The notes under the pieces: generated by a model
Told to the model about the DNA's origin: nothing
What the model saw: only the letters and a program-made list of their open reading frames with translations
Databases searched by the model: none
Position numbers and translations under genes: made by a program
Assembly: GCA_964538345.1 (NCBI GenBank)
Contig: CAZIFF010000011.1
Coordinates: forward strand, 1 to 26,948
DNA: 26,948 bases
Source: JAGOTN01 sp964538345
GTDB lineage: Bacteria; Patescibacteriota; Minisyncoccia; Phycocordibacterales; JAACPR01
Direction of reading: 5' to 3'
Shown: one piece after another, positions 14,849 through 22,214 of the stretch
Layout: each line of letters begins with the position of its first letter
Position numbering within the stretch: position 1 is the stretch's first letter

Positions 14849-16156
14849 ATGATAGAAAACAAAATGGAAAAAATAGTATCTCTGGCAAAGCGCCGTGGCT
14901 TTATATTTCAAGGTTCTGAGATTTATGGTGGTCTTGCGGGAACATGGGATTACGGTCCTTTGGGCGTTGCTTTAAAGAACAACATTAAACAACTTTGGTG
15001 GAAACAGTTTGTTTTGGATAGAGAAGATATGTATGGATTAGATGCAGCAATTTTAATGAACCCAAAGACTTGGGAAGCTTCTGGACATGTTGGTGGATTT
15101 TCTGATCCTCTTGTGGAATGTGAGAAATGTAAGCGACGTTTTCGAGCTGATCATTTAGAGAATAAAGAAAAATGTCCCGAATGTGCTGGTGCTCTTGGTG
15201 CAGAAAAACAATTCAACATGATGTTTAAAACACATGTTGGTGCAGCGGAAGATGTTTCTTCTGTGTCTTATCTTCGTCCTGAAACAGCGCAAGGTATTTT
15301 TGTGAACTTCAAAAATATTTTAGATAGCATGCATCCAAAACTTCCTTTTGGTATTGCGCAAATTGGTAAGGCATTTAGAAATGAAATTGCTCCACGTGAT
15401 TTTATTTTTAGAACTCGTGAATTTGAACAAATGGAAATAGAATATTTTGTGCATCCAGAAGATTGGCAAGAATATTTTGAACAATTTGTAAAAGAACTTC
15501 ATCGATTTTTAGAGTCACTTGGTTTGAATCCAAAAAATATTTACGAAGAAGAAATTGCACCAGAAGATCGTGCTCATTATTCAAAACGAACAATAGATTT
15601 TGAATTTGAATATCCTTTTGGAAAAAAAGAATTATTAGGTCTTGCTTATAGAACTGATTTTGATTTAAGTGCACACATAAAAGAAAGTAAACAAAAATTA
15701 GATTATTTAGATGAGGAATCTGGAGAGAAAATTGTGCCACATGTAATAGAGCCATCTTTTGGTGTCGACCGTTTGGTATTGGCTATTCTTTCTGATGCTT
15801 ATACAGAAGATGAAATGAATGGAGAAGTGCGCACATATTTGAAATTATCTCCTGTGGTTGCACCAGTGAAAGTTGCAGTGTTTCCGCTTTTGAAAAATAA
15901 ACCAGAGCTTGTAGAGAAGGCGAGAGAAATTTATGCAAAAATTAAAAAAGAAATTCCACAAACAGTTTTTGATGATAATGGTAATGTTGGAAAAAGATAT
16001 CGTCGCCAAGATGAAATTGGTACACCATTTTGTATTACTGTAGATTTTGAAACCATAGAGCAGAGTAGCGGGGTAACTGTGCGTAATCGTGATACAGGTG
16101 AGCAAGAACGTGTTTCAGAAGATCAACTAGTAGATTTTCTTAAAGAAAGTTTATAA
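14849..16156 (+). CDS. glyS: Glycyl-tRNA synthetase, homodimeric type
   Basis: This 435-aa class II synthetase of the alpha-2 (GlyQS/GRS1) type charges tRNA-Gly. Motifs: GFIFQGSEIYGGLAGTWDYGPLG near the N-terminus (in short stretches), a zinc-binding-like CEKCKRRF...CPECAG, the class II motif 2 region FRNEIAPRDFIFRTREFEQMEIEYF, and motif 3 around IEPSFGVDRLVLA. The C-terminal ~100 residues form the anticodon-binding domain (VAVFPLLKNKPELVEKAREIY). The promoter position favours ATG 14849 over the in-frame ATG at 14864. The unrelated alpha2-beta2 GlyQ/GlyS form is excluded by sequence. Confidence 0.96.
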   Translation: MIENKMEKIVSLAKRRGFIFQGSEIYGGLAGTWDYGPLGVALKNNIKQLWWKQFVLDREDMYGLDAAILMNPKTWEASGHVGGFSDPLVECEKCKRRFRADHLENKEKCPECAGALGAEKQFNMMFKTHVGAAEDVSSVSYLRPETAQGIFVNFKNILDSMHPKLPFGIAQIGKAFRNEIAPRDFIFRTREFEQMEIEYFVHPEDWQEYFEQFVKELHRFLESLGLNPKNIYEEEIAPEDRAHYSKRTIDFEFEYPFGKKELLGLAYRTDFDLSAHIKESKQKLDYLDEESGEKIVPHVIEPSFGVDRLVLAILSDAYTEDEMNGEVRTYLKLSPVVAPVKVAVFPLLKNKPELVEKAREIYAKIKKEIPQTVFDDNGNVGKRYRRQDEIGTPFCITVDFETIEQSSGVTVRNRDTGEQERVSEDQLVDFLKESL

Positions 16157-16185
16157 TTGCCGGCGCTTATTTTGCGTGGTATTAT
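16157..16185 (+). promoter_or_regulatory. Promoter for the AI-2E family-metG operon, giving a leaderless mRNA
   Basis: TTGCCG (16157-16162), a 17-bp spacer and TATTAT (16180-16185) with an extended TG (TGG-TATTAT). The -10 ends 6 nt before the ATG at 16192. Confidence 0.75.
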
Positions 16186-16191
16186 CGAATT

Positions 16192-17256
16192 ATGAAAGAT
16201 GCTGACAGACCAATAATCATCTCTATTACAGCTGGGGCAATTGTAAAAGCAATCGTTGTTTGTCTGTTGTTTTGGCTTCTGTGGACTATCCGAGATCTTG
16301 TTTTGGTAATGCTGGTTTCTATTGTGATTGCTTCAGCCATCAATCCAGCCGCTACTTATTTTGCTAAAAAAAGAATTCCCAGAATCGTTTCTGTTTTGGG
16401 TATTTATTTAGCTACAATTCTTTTCTTTATTTCAATGTTCTCTGTATTTTTGCCCCCATTTATTTCCGATATCCAAACAGTTGCTACACAGCTTCCAACA
16501 TATATTGAATCTTTAAGTAATTATAAATTCAATAATATTCCAGGCTTTGATATTTTGATTGAAACAATTAAACAAACAGAAATCACAGGTGATCTTATTG
16601 GAAAAATCACTACAACTTTCTCAGGTGCAACATTGGGATTCTTAACAACAGCATCAACTGTGTTTGGTGGAGCACTTTCATTTATTTTAATTGTTGTAAT
16701 TTCATTTTATTTAGCAGTGCAAGAAGATGGTGTGCGAGATTTTCTAAGAATCATTACACCAATTGATAAAGAAAAATACGTTTTAGATTTATGGAAAAGA
16801 TCACAAAGAAAAATTGGTCTTTGGATGCAGGGACAACTCTTGCTTGCTGTCATTGTTGGAATTCTAACTTTCATTGGACTTTCTGTTTTAGGAGTTCCAA
16901 ATCCTATTTTATTAGCGGTAATTGCAGCTGTATTTGAATTGATTCCGATTTTTGGTCCAATTTTAGCCGCTATTCCAGCCATTGCTTTTGCTCTTTTAGG
17001 TGGAGGCGTAACGCTGGGTCTACTAACACTTGGTCTTTATGTGATCATTCAACAATTTGAAAGCCAATTGATTCACCCTTTGGTTGTGAAAAAAATCGTT
17101 GGTATTCCAGCACTTGTGGCAATCGTGGCTTTGATTATTGGCGCTCAAGTGGCAGGATTTTTGGGTATAGTTATTTCTGTGCCAATAGCAGCTGCTCTTA
17201 TGGAATTTTTAGTAGATATTGAGAAAAAGAAAGCGCTTATAAATTCTCAAAACTAA
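16192..17256 (+). CDS. AI-2E family (PerM/YdiK-like) membrane transporter
   Basis: This 354-aa polytopic membrane protein has about seven hydrophobic helices. An N-terminal pair reads VCLLFWLLWTI and VLVMLVSIVIASAINPAA, a soluble central region (about 90-150) follows, and the C-terminal helices carry the family signature ELIPIFGPILAAIPA and a GIVISVPIAAALMEF ending. The family includes PerM, YdiK and TqsA. Despite the name most members have no proven substrate; some act in Na+/H+ exchange or peptide or autoinducer efflux. It is the first gene of an operon with metG (4-bp gap), the ATP-grasp gene and tatD. The function is assigned at family level only. Confidence 0.88.
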   Translation: MKDADRPIIISITAGAIVKAIVVCLLFWLLWTIRDLVLVMLVSIVIASAINPAATYFAKKRIPRIVSVLGIYLATILFFISMFSVFLPPFISDIQTVATQLPTYIESLSNYKFNNIPGFDILIETIKQTEITGDLIGKITTTFSGATLGFLTTASTVFGGALSFILIVVISFYLAVQEDGVRDFLRIITPIDKEKYVLDLWKRSQRKIGLWMQGQLLLAVIVGILTFIGLSVLGVPNPILLAVIAAVFELIPIFGPILAAIPAIAFALLGGGVTLGLLTLGLYVIIQQFESQLIHPLVVKKIVGIPALVAIVALIIGAQVAGFLGIVISVPIAAALMEFLVDIEKKKALINSQN

Positions 17257-17260
17257 ATTT

Positions 17261-18724
17261 ATGTCTGAAAACAAAAAATCTTTCTACATCACAACTACAC
17301 TTCCGTATGTGAATTCAAAGCCACATATCGGTTTTGCTATGGAAGCTGTGCGCGCTGATGCGATTGCACGATACAAAAAACTCATGGGTTATGATGTTTA
17401 TTTTAATACTGGAACAGATGAACACGGTATAAAGATTTTTCAAAGAGCAAAAGAAGAAGGAAAAGACACTCAGACTTTTGTTGATGAAAACGCAGAACAT
17501 TTCAAAAATTTAAAATCAAAACTAAATCTCTCATATGACACTGCAGAAATTGAAGGTCGTTTTATTCGCACTACAGACGAAGATCATAAATTAGCCGCAC
17601 AAGCTTTTTGGAAAAAATGTGCTGACAATGGTTTTATTTATAAAAAGAAATACACAGGATTGTATTGTGCTGGATGTGAAATGTTTTTGAAAGAAAAAGA
17701 TTTAGTAAATGGCGAATGTGAAAATCATCCTGGAAAAAAGTTAGAGGAAATCTCAGAAGAAAATTATTTTTTCAAGTTTAGTGAATTTGGTGAACAACTT
17801 AAAAAATATTATGAAGAAAATCCAGATTTTGTTTCTCCGGCAAATCGTTTGAATGAAGTAAAGTCAATGATCGAAGAAGGGTTGGAAGATTTTAGTATTT
17901 CTCGTTTGCGTGAGAAATTACCTTGGGGTGTGGCTGTGCCTGAAGATGATACGCAAGTGATGTATGTTTGGTTTGATGCGTTGGTGGATTACATTTCAAC
18001 ACTTGGTTGGCCAGAAGATAAAGAAGGCAAATTTCAAAAGTATTGGGTTGAAGGCGAGACTGTGCAAATTTGTGGCAAAGACAATACTCAACATCAAGCT
18101 TTAAGGTGGCAGGCAATGCTTTTGGCGGCAGGACTTCCTCTTTCAAATAAAATTATTGTGAATGGATTTATAAATTCTGGTGGACAAAAAATGTCTAAAT
18201 CTATTGGGAATGTGATTAATCCATTAGAGATTGTAGAAAAATACGGCACCGATGCTTTGCGGTATTATTTACTCCGAGAATTATCTCCACATGAAGATAG
18301 CGATTTTAGTATAGAAAAATTCCATGAAGCTTATACTGCAAATCTAGTAAACGGGGTGGGGAACCTAACAAATAGAATTTTGAAAATGTCTGAAGATAAT
18401 CTTGAAGCATGTCCTGAAATACCAGAAAAATCCATCCCACAGGATTTCAAAGATGCTTTTGATAGTTTTGATTATAAAAAAGCAATTGATATTGTTTGGA
18501 AAAAAGTTAGTGAATTAGATCAAAAAATTCAGGAAACAGAACCTTATAAATTAGTTAAAACTGATAAAGAGTCGGCGGTAGAGATCATAAAGGATTTGGT
18601 TATACAGCTTTATACAATCGGAAGAATGTTGAACCCGCTTATGCCAGACACAAACATACAAATAAAAAACGCAGTAAAAGAAAACAAAAAACCACAGACA
18701 CCAATTTTTGCGAGATTAGATTAA
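17261..18724 (+). CDS. metG: Methionyl-tRNA synthetase
   Basis: This 487-aa class I synthetase charges initiator and elongator tRNA-Met. Motifs: TTLPYVNSKPHIGF at the N-terminus (the HIGH motif reads HIGF), FNTGTDEHG, a connective-peptide zinc knuckle YCAGCEMF...GECENH, QICGKDNTQHQALRW, and GGQKMSKSIGN. The C-terminal anticodon-binding helices follow, with no tRNA-binding (Arc1p-like) extension. The replacement of the last His of HIGH by Phe is notable; I believe it recurs in CPR MetRS but cannot verify that here. It lies 4 bp after the AI-2E gene and 1 bp before the ATP-grasp gene, so it is co-transcribed with both. Confidence 0.95.
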   Translation: MSENKKSFYITTTLPYVNSKPHIGFAMEAVRADAIARYKKLMGYDVYFNTGTDEHGIKIFQRAKEEGKDTQTFVDENAEHFKNLKSKLNLSYDTAEIEGRFIRTTDEDHKLAAQAFWKKCADNGFIYKKKYTGLYCAGCEMFLKEKDLVNGECENHPGKKLEEISEENYFFKFSEFGEQLKKYYEENPDFVSPANRLNEVKSMIEEGLEDFSISRLREKLPWGVAVPEDDTQVMYVWFDALVDYISTLGWPEDKEGKFQKYWVEGETVQICGKDNTQHQALRWQAMLLAAGLPLSNKIIVNGFINSGGQKMSKSIGNVINPLEIVEKYGTDALRYYLLRELSPHEDSDFSIEKFHEAYTANLVNGVGNLTNRILKMSEDNLEACPEIPEKSIPQDFKDAFDSFDYKKAIDIVWKKVSELDQKIQETEPYKLVKTDKESAVEIIKDLVIQLYTIGRMLNPLMPDTNIQIKNAVKENKKPQTPIFARLD

Positions 18725-18725
18725 C

Positions 18726-19568
18726 ATGGAAAATTCAAGACCTTATCTGCAAGCTTTAGTTAAGGCCTGCCAAAAAATGAATATCACTTTTAGGAAAGTT
18801 GATGACTTTGGTAATGTTTTAGCAATTGATATTGGTGGCAAGGAATATTATTTTTCAAACACTCGGACACCATTAAACAACGAGGCGATAGCTTCAATCT
18901 GTTTAAACAAAATTTATACATACATGCTTTTGAAAGATGAATTGCCGATGCCGAAGACAATTGGTTATATTGATCCAAAATCTGATTTGGATTTAAAGAA
19001 ATACGGACAATTTAATTCTATAAAAGAGATTGCAAAAAATATTGAACAAGAATTTGAATTTCCTGTAATTATAAAAATGAATTCTGGTGCACAAGGGATG
19101 CATGTTTATAAGAATGATTCTTTTAGAAGAATAGTGAGAGCTATAAAGTCTGTTTTTAATAAGCGTCAAAAGAATTATGATTTTAGCGTTATTGCTCAAC
19201 AGTTTATTGAAATTGAAAATGAATATCGTGCGATTGTTTTAGATGGAGAAATAATTTTACTTTATGAAAAAGTTTCAAAAAATAAAAATATAAATTTAAG
19301 TCCACTTCATAATGCAGATGGCAAAGCGGTGATTATAGAAGATGAGGAAGTTAAAATAAAAATACAGGAGATTATTTCAAAAAGCCCTAAATTAAAAGAT
19401 ATGCCTTGGATTGGGCTCGATGTAGCTAAAGATTTTCAAGGTAATTGGTGGATTATAGAATTAAATACTCATCCTGGATTTTCATATTTTATTCGCGACA
19501 ATGGCGATGAACCACTTGTGGAAATGTATGAGAAGGTTTTAAATAGACTTCAACATGGAAAAAAATAA
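18726..19568 (+). CDS. ATP-grasp domain protein (RimK/glutathione synthetase-like)
   Basis: This 280-aa protein has the ATP-grasp fold. Visible elements: an N-terminal region with NKIYTYMLLKDELPMPKT (substrate-domain end), the central FPVIIKMNSGAQGMHVYK (ATP-binding lysine and glycine loop), AQQFIEIENEYRAIVLDGEI, and a C-terminal GLDVAKDFQGNWWIIELNTHPGF with the metal-binding Glu and Asn. Such enzymes ligate a carboxylate to an amine through an acyl-phosphate, for example RimK adding glutamate to S6. The substrate is not evident. It starts 1 bp after the metG stop and its last 14 nt overlap tatD, indicating tight coupling. A peptide- or amino-acid-ligase role in modification is an inference. 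Confidence 0.85.
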   Translation: MENSRPYLQALVKACQKMNITFRKVDDFGNVLAIDIGGKEYYFSNTRTPLNNEAIASICLNKIYTYMLLKDELPMPKTIGYIDPKSDLDLKKYGQFNSIKEIAKNIEQEFEFPVIIKMNSGAQGMHVYKNDSFRRIVRAIKSVFNKRQKNYDFSVIAQQFIEIENEYRAIVLDGEIILLYEKVSKNKNINLSPLHNADGKAVIIEDEEVKIKIQEIISKSPKLKDMPWIGLDVAKDFQGNWWIIELNTHPGFSYFIRDNGDEPLVEMYEKVLNRLQHGKK

Positions 19569-20409
19569 TTCTCCAAAATTTATAGATGTGCATGCTCATG
19601 TGCAATTTGCTGCGTATGACGAAGACAGAAAAGATGTTTTGCTTCGTGCGAAAGAATCAGATACATGGATGATAAATGTTGGCACTAAATTAAGTACTTC
19701 AAAAGATGCGGTGAAATTAGCGGAAGAAAATGAAGGTGTGTATGCGATTATTGGTCTGCATCCAATTCATACAAGTGCTTCATTTCATGACAAAGACGAA
19801 ATAGGTGAAGAAGGTGAGCCTTTTAAATCAAAAGGAGAAGATTTTGATTTAGAAGAGTTTGAAAAATTAATTGCACATCCAAAAGTTGTTGGAGTAGGGG
19901 AATGTGGATTGGATTTTTTTAGAATTGAAGGAGATCGTGATGAATATATAGAAAGGCAGGTGAGTGTTTTTAAATCGCAAATAGATTTAGCAGTTAAATA
20001 CGATAAGCCGTTAATGATTCATTGTCGGGAAGCATATCCAGAAGTTTTGAAAATTTTGTCTGAAAAAAAGAAAATATATGGAGAAAAACTCCGTGGAAAT
20101 TTTCATTTTTTTGCTGGAAGTTTAGAAGAAGCGGCGCAAATCTTGGAGCTCGGTTTCAATTTTTCTTTTACGGGCGTCATCACCTTTGCCAAACAATATA
20201 CAGACCTCGTCAGATTTGCGCCGCTAGAACGCATTTTCTCAGAAACAGATTGCCCTTATGTCACTCCCGAGCCATATAGAGGTCAAAGAAACGAGCCCGT
20301 ATATGTATCTGAAGTTGTTAAAAAAATCGCTGAAATCAAGAGCTTGGATTTTGATGTTGTTAGAGAGCAATTAGTTAGAAATGCTATAGATTTCTTTAAG
20401 TTAACTTAA
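19555..20409 (+). CDS. tatD: TatD family metal-dependent deoxyribonuclease, chimeric 3' end
   Basis: This 284-aa TIM-barrel hydrolase has the metal ligands DVHAH (H-x-H), GVGECGLDFF (Glu), MIHCREA (His), FHFFAG (His) and SETDCPY (Asp). TatD enzymes are 3'-5' exonucleases or AP-type nucleases in DNA repair and salvage. The codon style changes within the gene: about 20150-20336 uses many C-ending codons (ATC, ACC, GTC, CTC), unlike the AT-ending style before it. The last 37 codons exist in a second copy at 21297-21410. The first 41 bp of the two copies are identical; after that they diverge (10 of the last 22 residues identical). So the gene is intact but its 3' end appears to have been replaced by a foreign one. 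Confidence 0.92.
   Translation: MEKNNSPKFIDVHAHVQFAAYDEDRKDVLLRAKESDTWMINVGTKLSTSKDAVKLAEENEGVYAIIGLHPIHTSASFHDKDEIGEEGEPFKSKGEDFDLEEFEKLIAHPKVVGVGECGLDFFRIEGDRDEYIERQVSVFKSQIDLAVKYDKPLMIHCREAYPEVLKILSEKKKIYGEKLRGNFHFFAGSLEEAAQILELGFNFSFTGVITFAKQYTDLVRFAPLERIFSETDCPYVTPEPYRGQRNEPVYVSEVVKKIAEIKSLDFDVVREQLVRNAIDFFKLT
20296..20336 (+). repeat. 41-bp direct repeat, copy A, inside tatD
   Basis: This segment is identical to 21297-21337, exactly 1001 bp away. It encodes PVYVSEVVKKIAE of TatD. The repeats bracket the accessory gene at 20585-21205. Confidence 0.97.
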
Positions 20410-20420
20410 TCTTCATAATA

Positions 20421-20448
20421 TTGACTTATAATACAAATATGTTATAAT
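20421..20448 (+). promoter_or_regulatory. Strong promoter of the orphan membrane gene at 20585
   Basis: TTGACT (20421-20426), a 16-bp spacer and a perfect TATAAT (20443-20448). Transcription should start near 20455, leaving a leader of about 130 nt. This contrasts with the leaderless core genes. Confidence 0.8.
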
Positions 20449-20454
20449 TATGGG

Positions 20455-20584
20455 TAGAAAATCTGGCCCGGAATTTCTTGTGGTTAGCTGTGTTGATATC
20501 TCGAAAGGATGTCCTTAAAAGACACATGAAAAGCTAATTACATTAAACTGAAAGGGTATGCTCATGAAAGGAGAGCATTGTTCT
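20455..20584 (+). promoter_or_regulatory. Structured 5' leader of the orphan gene
   Basis: The leader contains nested complementarity: TTAGCT (near 20484) with AGCTAA (near 20535), GTGT with ACAC inside it, and AAGG/CCTT at the tip. Just before the gene ATGCTC (20558-20563) can pair with GAGCAT, placing the AAAGGA part of the Shine-Dalgarno in the loop. It may be a cis-regulatory RNA; it matches no riboswitch class that I recognise. Confidence 0.35.
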
Positions 20585-21205
20585 ATGAAAAACAAAAAAG
20601 ATAAAGATAATGTTCTGAAGATCGTTTCCTCCGTTTTCACGGAGGAGTGGTTAAGGATGATGGAAATCAATCCAAAATTCTTTCTCCACGATGCGGAGAG
20701 TGCGCTGAGGAGGAGAAGATTTGAGGTGGGGGGTCTGTTGATCTCCTTGATATTCATTGTTTTGACCATGGGACTCCAGGGTTTTGATTTTGCTCCATAC
20801 AAACCATTTGATTATGTTCTCTTGTCTGTTGCTGTGGTAAGTCTTTTTGGTCTCTTCCATTTTGGTTCCAAAAGACGCGAGCTCAGAGTGAGTCAGATGA
20901 TCAGTTATTGGACACAGTTCCGTCCTGCTGTCGTGCGTGTTTTCAAATACACGCAATCTGTTTTCCTCGAGGTGAAAAATCTTGAGGATTTTCGGTACTG
21001 TATCAACCTGTACCTACGTTCGCAAGCAACAGGCGTCTTGCGGGCGGAGGCTGAGGGCAACGAGCCTCGTGCTGAGAAGCATCGAGCACTGTTTGATGAA
21101 GTCTGTAGTTTGGGGGTTTTTCTTGAGTTTAGAATCACCAAGAAGGACTTCTACACTAATCCCGATTCAGCCTATGTTGGACCAAGGCCGAACACCACCG
21201 ATTGA
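20585..21205 (+). CDS. Orphan two-helix membrane protein, homologous to the gene at 3198-3826
   Basis: From ATG 20585 the protein has 206 aa. It has a charged N-terminus (MKNKKDKDN), an amphipathic region with HDAESALRRRR, two hydrophobic helices (about 48-66 and 76-94) and a ~110-residue soluble C-terminal part (NLEDFRYCINLYLRSQATG..., LGVFLEFRITKKDFY). Length, topology and several aligned blocks match the 204-aa product of 3198-3826, so both belong to one family that I cannot name. Upstream in-frame ATGs (20558, 20564) exist; AAAGGAG favours 20585, though with an 11-nt spacing. GC content is clearly higher than in neighbouring core genes. It is a single-gene unit inserted between two copies of the tatD 3' end, suggesting horizontal transfer. 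Confidence 0.75.
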   Translation: MKNKKDKDNVLKIVSSVFTEEWLRMMEINPKFFLHDAESALRRRRFEVGGLLISLIFIVLTMGLQGFDFAPYKPFDYVLLSVAVVSLFGLFHFGSKRRELRVSQMISYWTQFRPAVVRVFKYTQSVFLEVKNLEDFRYCINLYLRSQATGVLRAEAEGNEPRAEKHRALFDEVCSLGVFLEFRITKKDFYTNPDSAYVGPRPNTTD

Positions 21206-21232
21206 TTTCGGTGTTAAGGCCAAAAATTCAAA

Positions 21233-21270
21233 GTGCCCGTCTGCTTCATGCGACGGGCGCTTTTTTATTT
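21233..21270 (+). terminator. Intrinsic terminator of the orphan gene at 20585
   Basis: GCCCGTC (21235-21241) pairs with GACGGGC (21252-21258), followed by TTTTTTATTTTA. A second hairpin just upstream (AACACC 21191-21196 with GGTGTT 21210-21215, bracketed by GGCC/GGCC) spans the stop codon. Confidence 0.9.
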
Positions 21271-21296
21271 TAATCAGTATTTTATTTACTATTGCA

Positions 21297-21337
21297 CCCG
21301 TATATGTATCTGAAGTTGTTAAAAAAATCGCTGAAAT
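21297..21337 (+). repeat. 41-bp direct repeat, copy B
   Basis: Identical to 20296-20336. It is the first part of the displaced tatD tail. The base just before it differs from copy A, so the boundary of identity is sharp on the left. Confidence 0.97.
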
Positions 21338-21410
21338 TAAAGAGATGGATTATGAAGAGGTGAGAGTGCGGCTTATAAAAAATGCAGTGACCTTCTTTAA
21401 TTTGACATAA
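21297..21410 (+). pseudogene. Displaced tatD 3' end (remnant)
   Basis: In frame this encodes PVYVSEVVKKIAEIK followed by EMDYEEVRVRLIKNAVTFFN and LT, then a stop: the last 37 codons of a TatD. It has no start codon or ribosome-binding site. The first 15 residues match the tail of the intact gene exactly and the remaining 22 are 10/22 identical. Most simply this is the original tatD tail, cut off when foreign DNA carrying another tatD tail plus the orphan gene was inserted. The reverse (remnant foreign, intact tail native) is possible but fits the codon shift in the intact gene less well. Confidence 0.9.
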
Positions 21411-21493
21411 CTCTAAAAAAGTTTTAATGTTCTTTTGAATCTGAACAAGTCAGTTTAAAAAACTGGCACAACAATCGAATATAGAAAAAAGAA

Positions 21494-22096
21494 ATGAAAA
21501 CCATCCTGTTTGTGATCGTGCTTTTGGCTTGGGCTTTTCAAGTTGAAGCTGAACAAGTTTTTGTGAGTGAAAAGACTAGAGAGGTCATGGTTGTTCCAGA
21601 TGGATACAAACCAGCGACTCCGATTCAGCTTCAGGTTCGTTCTGACCCTGGAGCAAAGGCGCCTATTTTTGAAACGAGAATGAAAAGGCTAGACTTCTTT
21701 CATGTTGTTGAACAACATGTTTCCGAAGAAGTGCTTGTTTTCCAGGACGGAAAGTTCGAAAAAATTAAGGAACGCTCCGAAATTACGGGTGAACCAAGTT
21801 TTTTGGGGAATATTCCTATTATTTTCCTTTCAATTTTGCTTATGTTTATAAGCAACTTTGGAAAAGTTAAAGGAAGTTTTAAATTGGCTTACGTCTTTGC
21901 TTTCGCCGCAGGCTTCGTAATCTTCGGTTCTGGAGGGATCGCAGTCCAAGTTAATTCAGCAAGTTGCTCTGGTTACTTCGGTATCATCGATGCCTCAATT
22001 GCTGTAATTACCGGCCTCTACTCTGATTCAAAAATCAAATACTGGGCTTTTTCAATCGCATTCTACATTCTGGCCACACTGGCTCTGTTTGTGTGA
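21494..22096 (+). CDS. Orphan secreted/membrane protein with signal peptide and C-terminal helices
   Basis: This 200-aa protein is not recognised. Residues 1-19 (MKTILFVIVLLAWAFQVEA) are a textbook signal peptide with an A-E-A-type cleavage region. Residues ~20-105 are an extracytoplasmic, charged beta-type domain (QVFVSEKTREVMVVPDGYKP; HVSEEVLVFQDGKFEKI). Four hydrophobic segments follow (about 109-121, 129-147, 158-172, 182-200). Composition is GC-richer than the core genes. No clear Shine-Dalgarno or -35 is seen in the 83-bp upstream gap, which holds a small inverted repeat (CAGTT/AACTG) and an AATATAG stretch near 21479-21484. It has its own terminator, so it is another single-gene accessory unit next to the tatD insertion. 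Confidence 0.68.
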   Translation: MKTILFVIVLLAWAFQVEAEQVFVSEKTREVMVVPDGYKPATPIQLQVRSDPGAKAPIFETRMKRLDFFHVVEQHVSEEVLVFQDGKFEKIKERSEITGEPSFLGNIPIIFLSILLMFISNFGKVKGSFKLAYVFAFAAGFVIFGSGGIAVQVNSASCSGYFGIIDASIAVITGLYSDSKIKYWAFSIAFYILATLALFV

Positions 22097-22116
22097 GAGT
22101 CACGAAAGATTTCACC

Positions 22117-22157
22117 AACCCCTCTTGCACTGCATGCACGACGGGGTTTTTTCTTTA
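22117..22157 (+). terminator. Intrinsic terminator of the orphan gene at 21494
   Basis: AACCCC (22117-22122) pairs with GGGGTT (22143-22148), with an inner TGCA/TGCA pairing, followed by TTTTTTCTTTA. Confidence 0.85.
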
Positions 22158-22178
22158 AAAACAGGTATGAAAAGCTCC

Positions 22179-22207
22179 TTGCGCCCATAAAGTCTTTATG
22201 CTAATCT
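22179..22207 (+). promoter_or_regulatory. Promoter for rpsF, giving a leaderless mRNA
   Basis: TTGCGC (22179-22184), a 17-bp spacer and TAATCT (22202-22207) with an extended TG (TGC-TAATCT). The -10 ends 7 nt before the ATG at 22215. Confidence 0.75.
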
Positions 22208-22214
22208 GTGGCAC

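Noticed and set aside
20450..20518. Possible 22-codon leader peptide upstream of the orphan gene at 20585
   Set aside because: Its ATG overlaps the region just after the TATAAT box and lies upstream of the expected transcript start near 20455, so it would not be on the mRNA.
20982..21410. A 142-codon plus-strand frame ending in a TatD tail
   Set aside because: Only the last 37 codons are meaningful (displaced tatD end). The upstream part is an out-of-frame reading of the orphan gene and its terminator.
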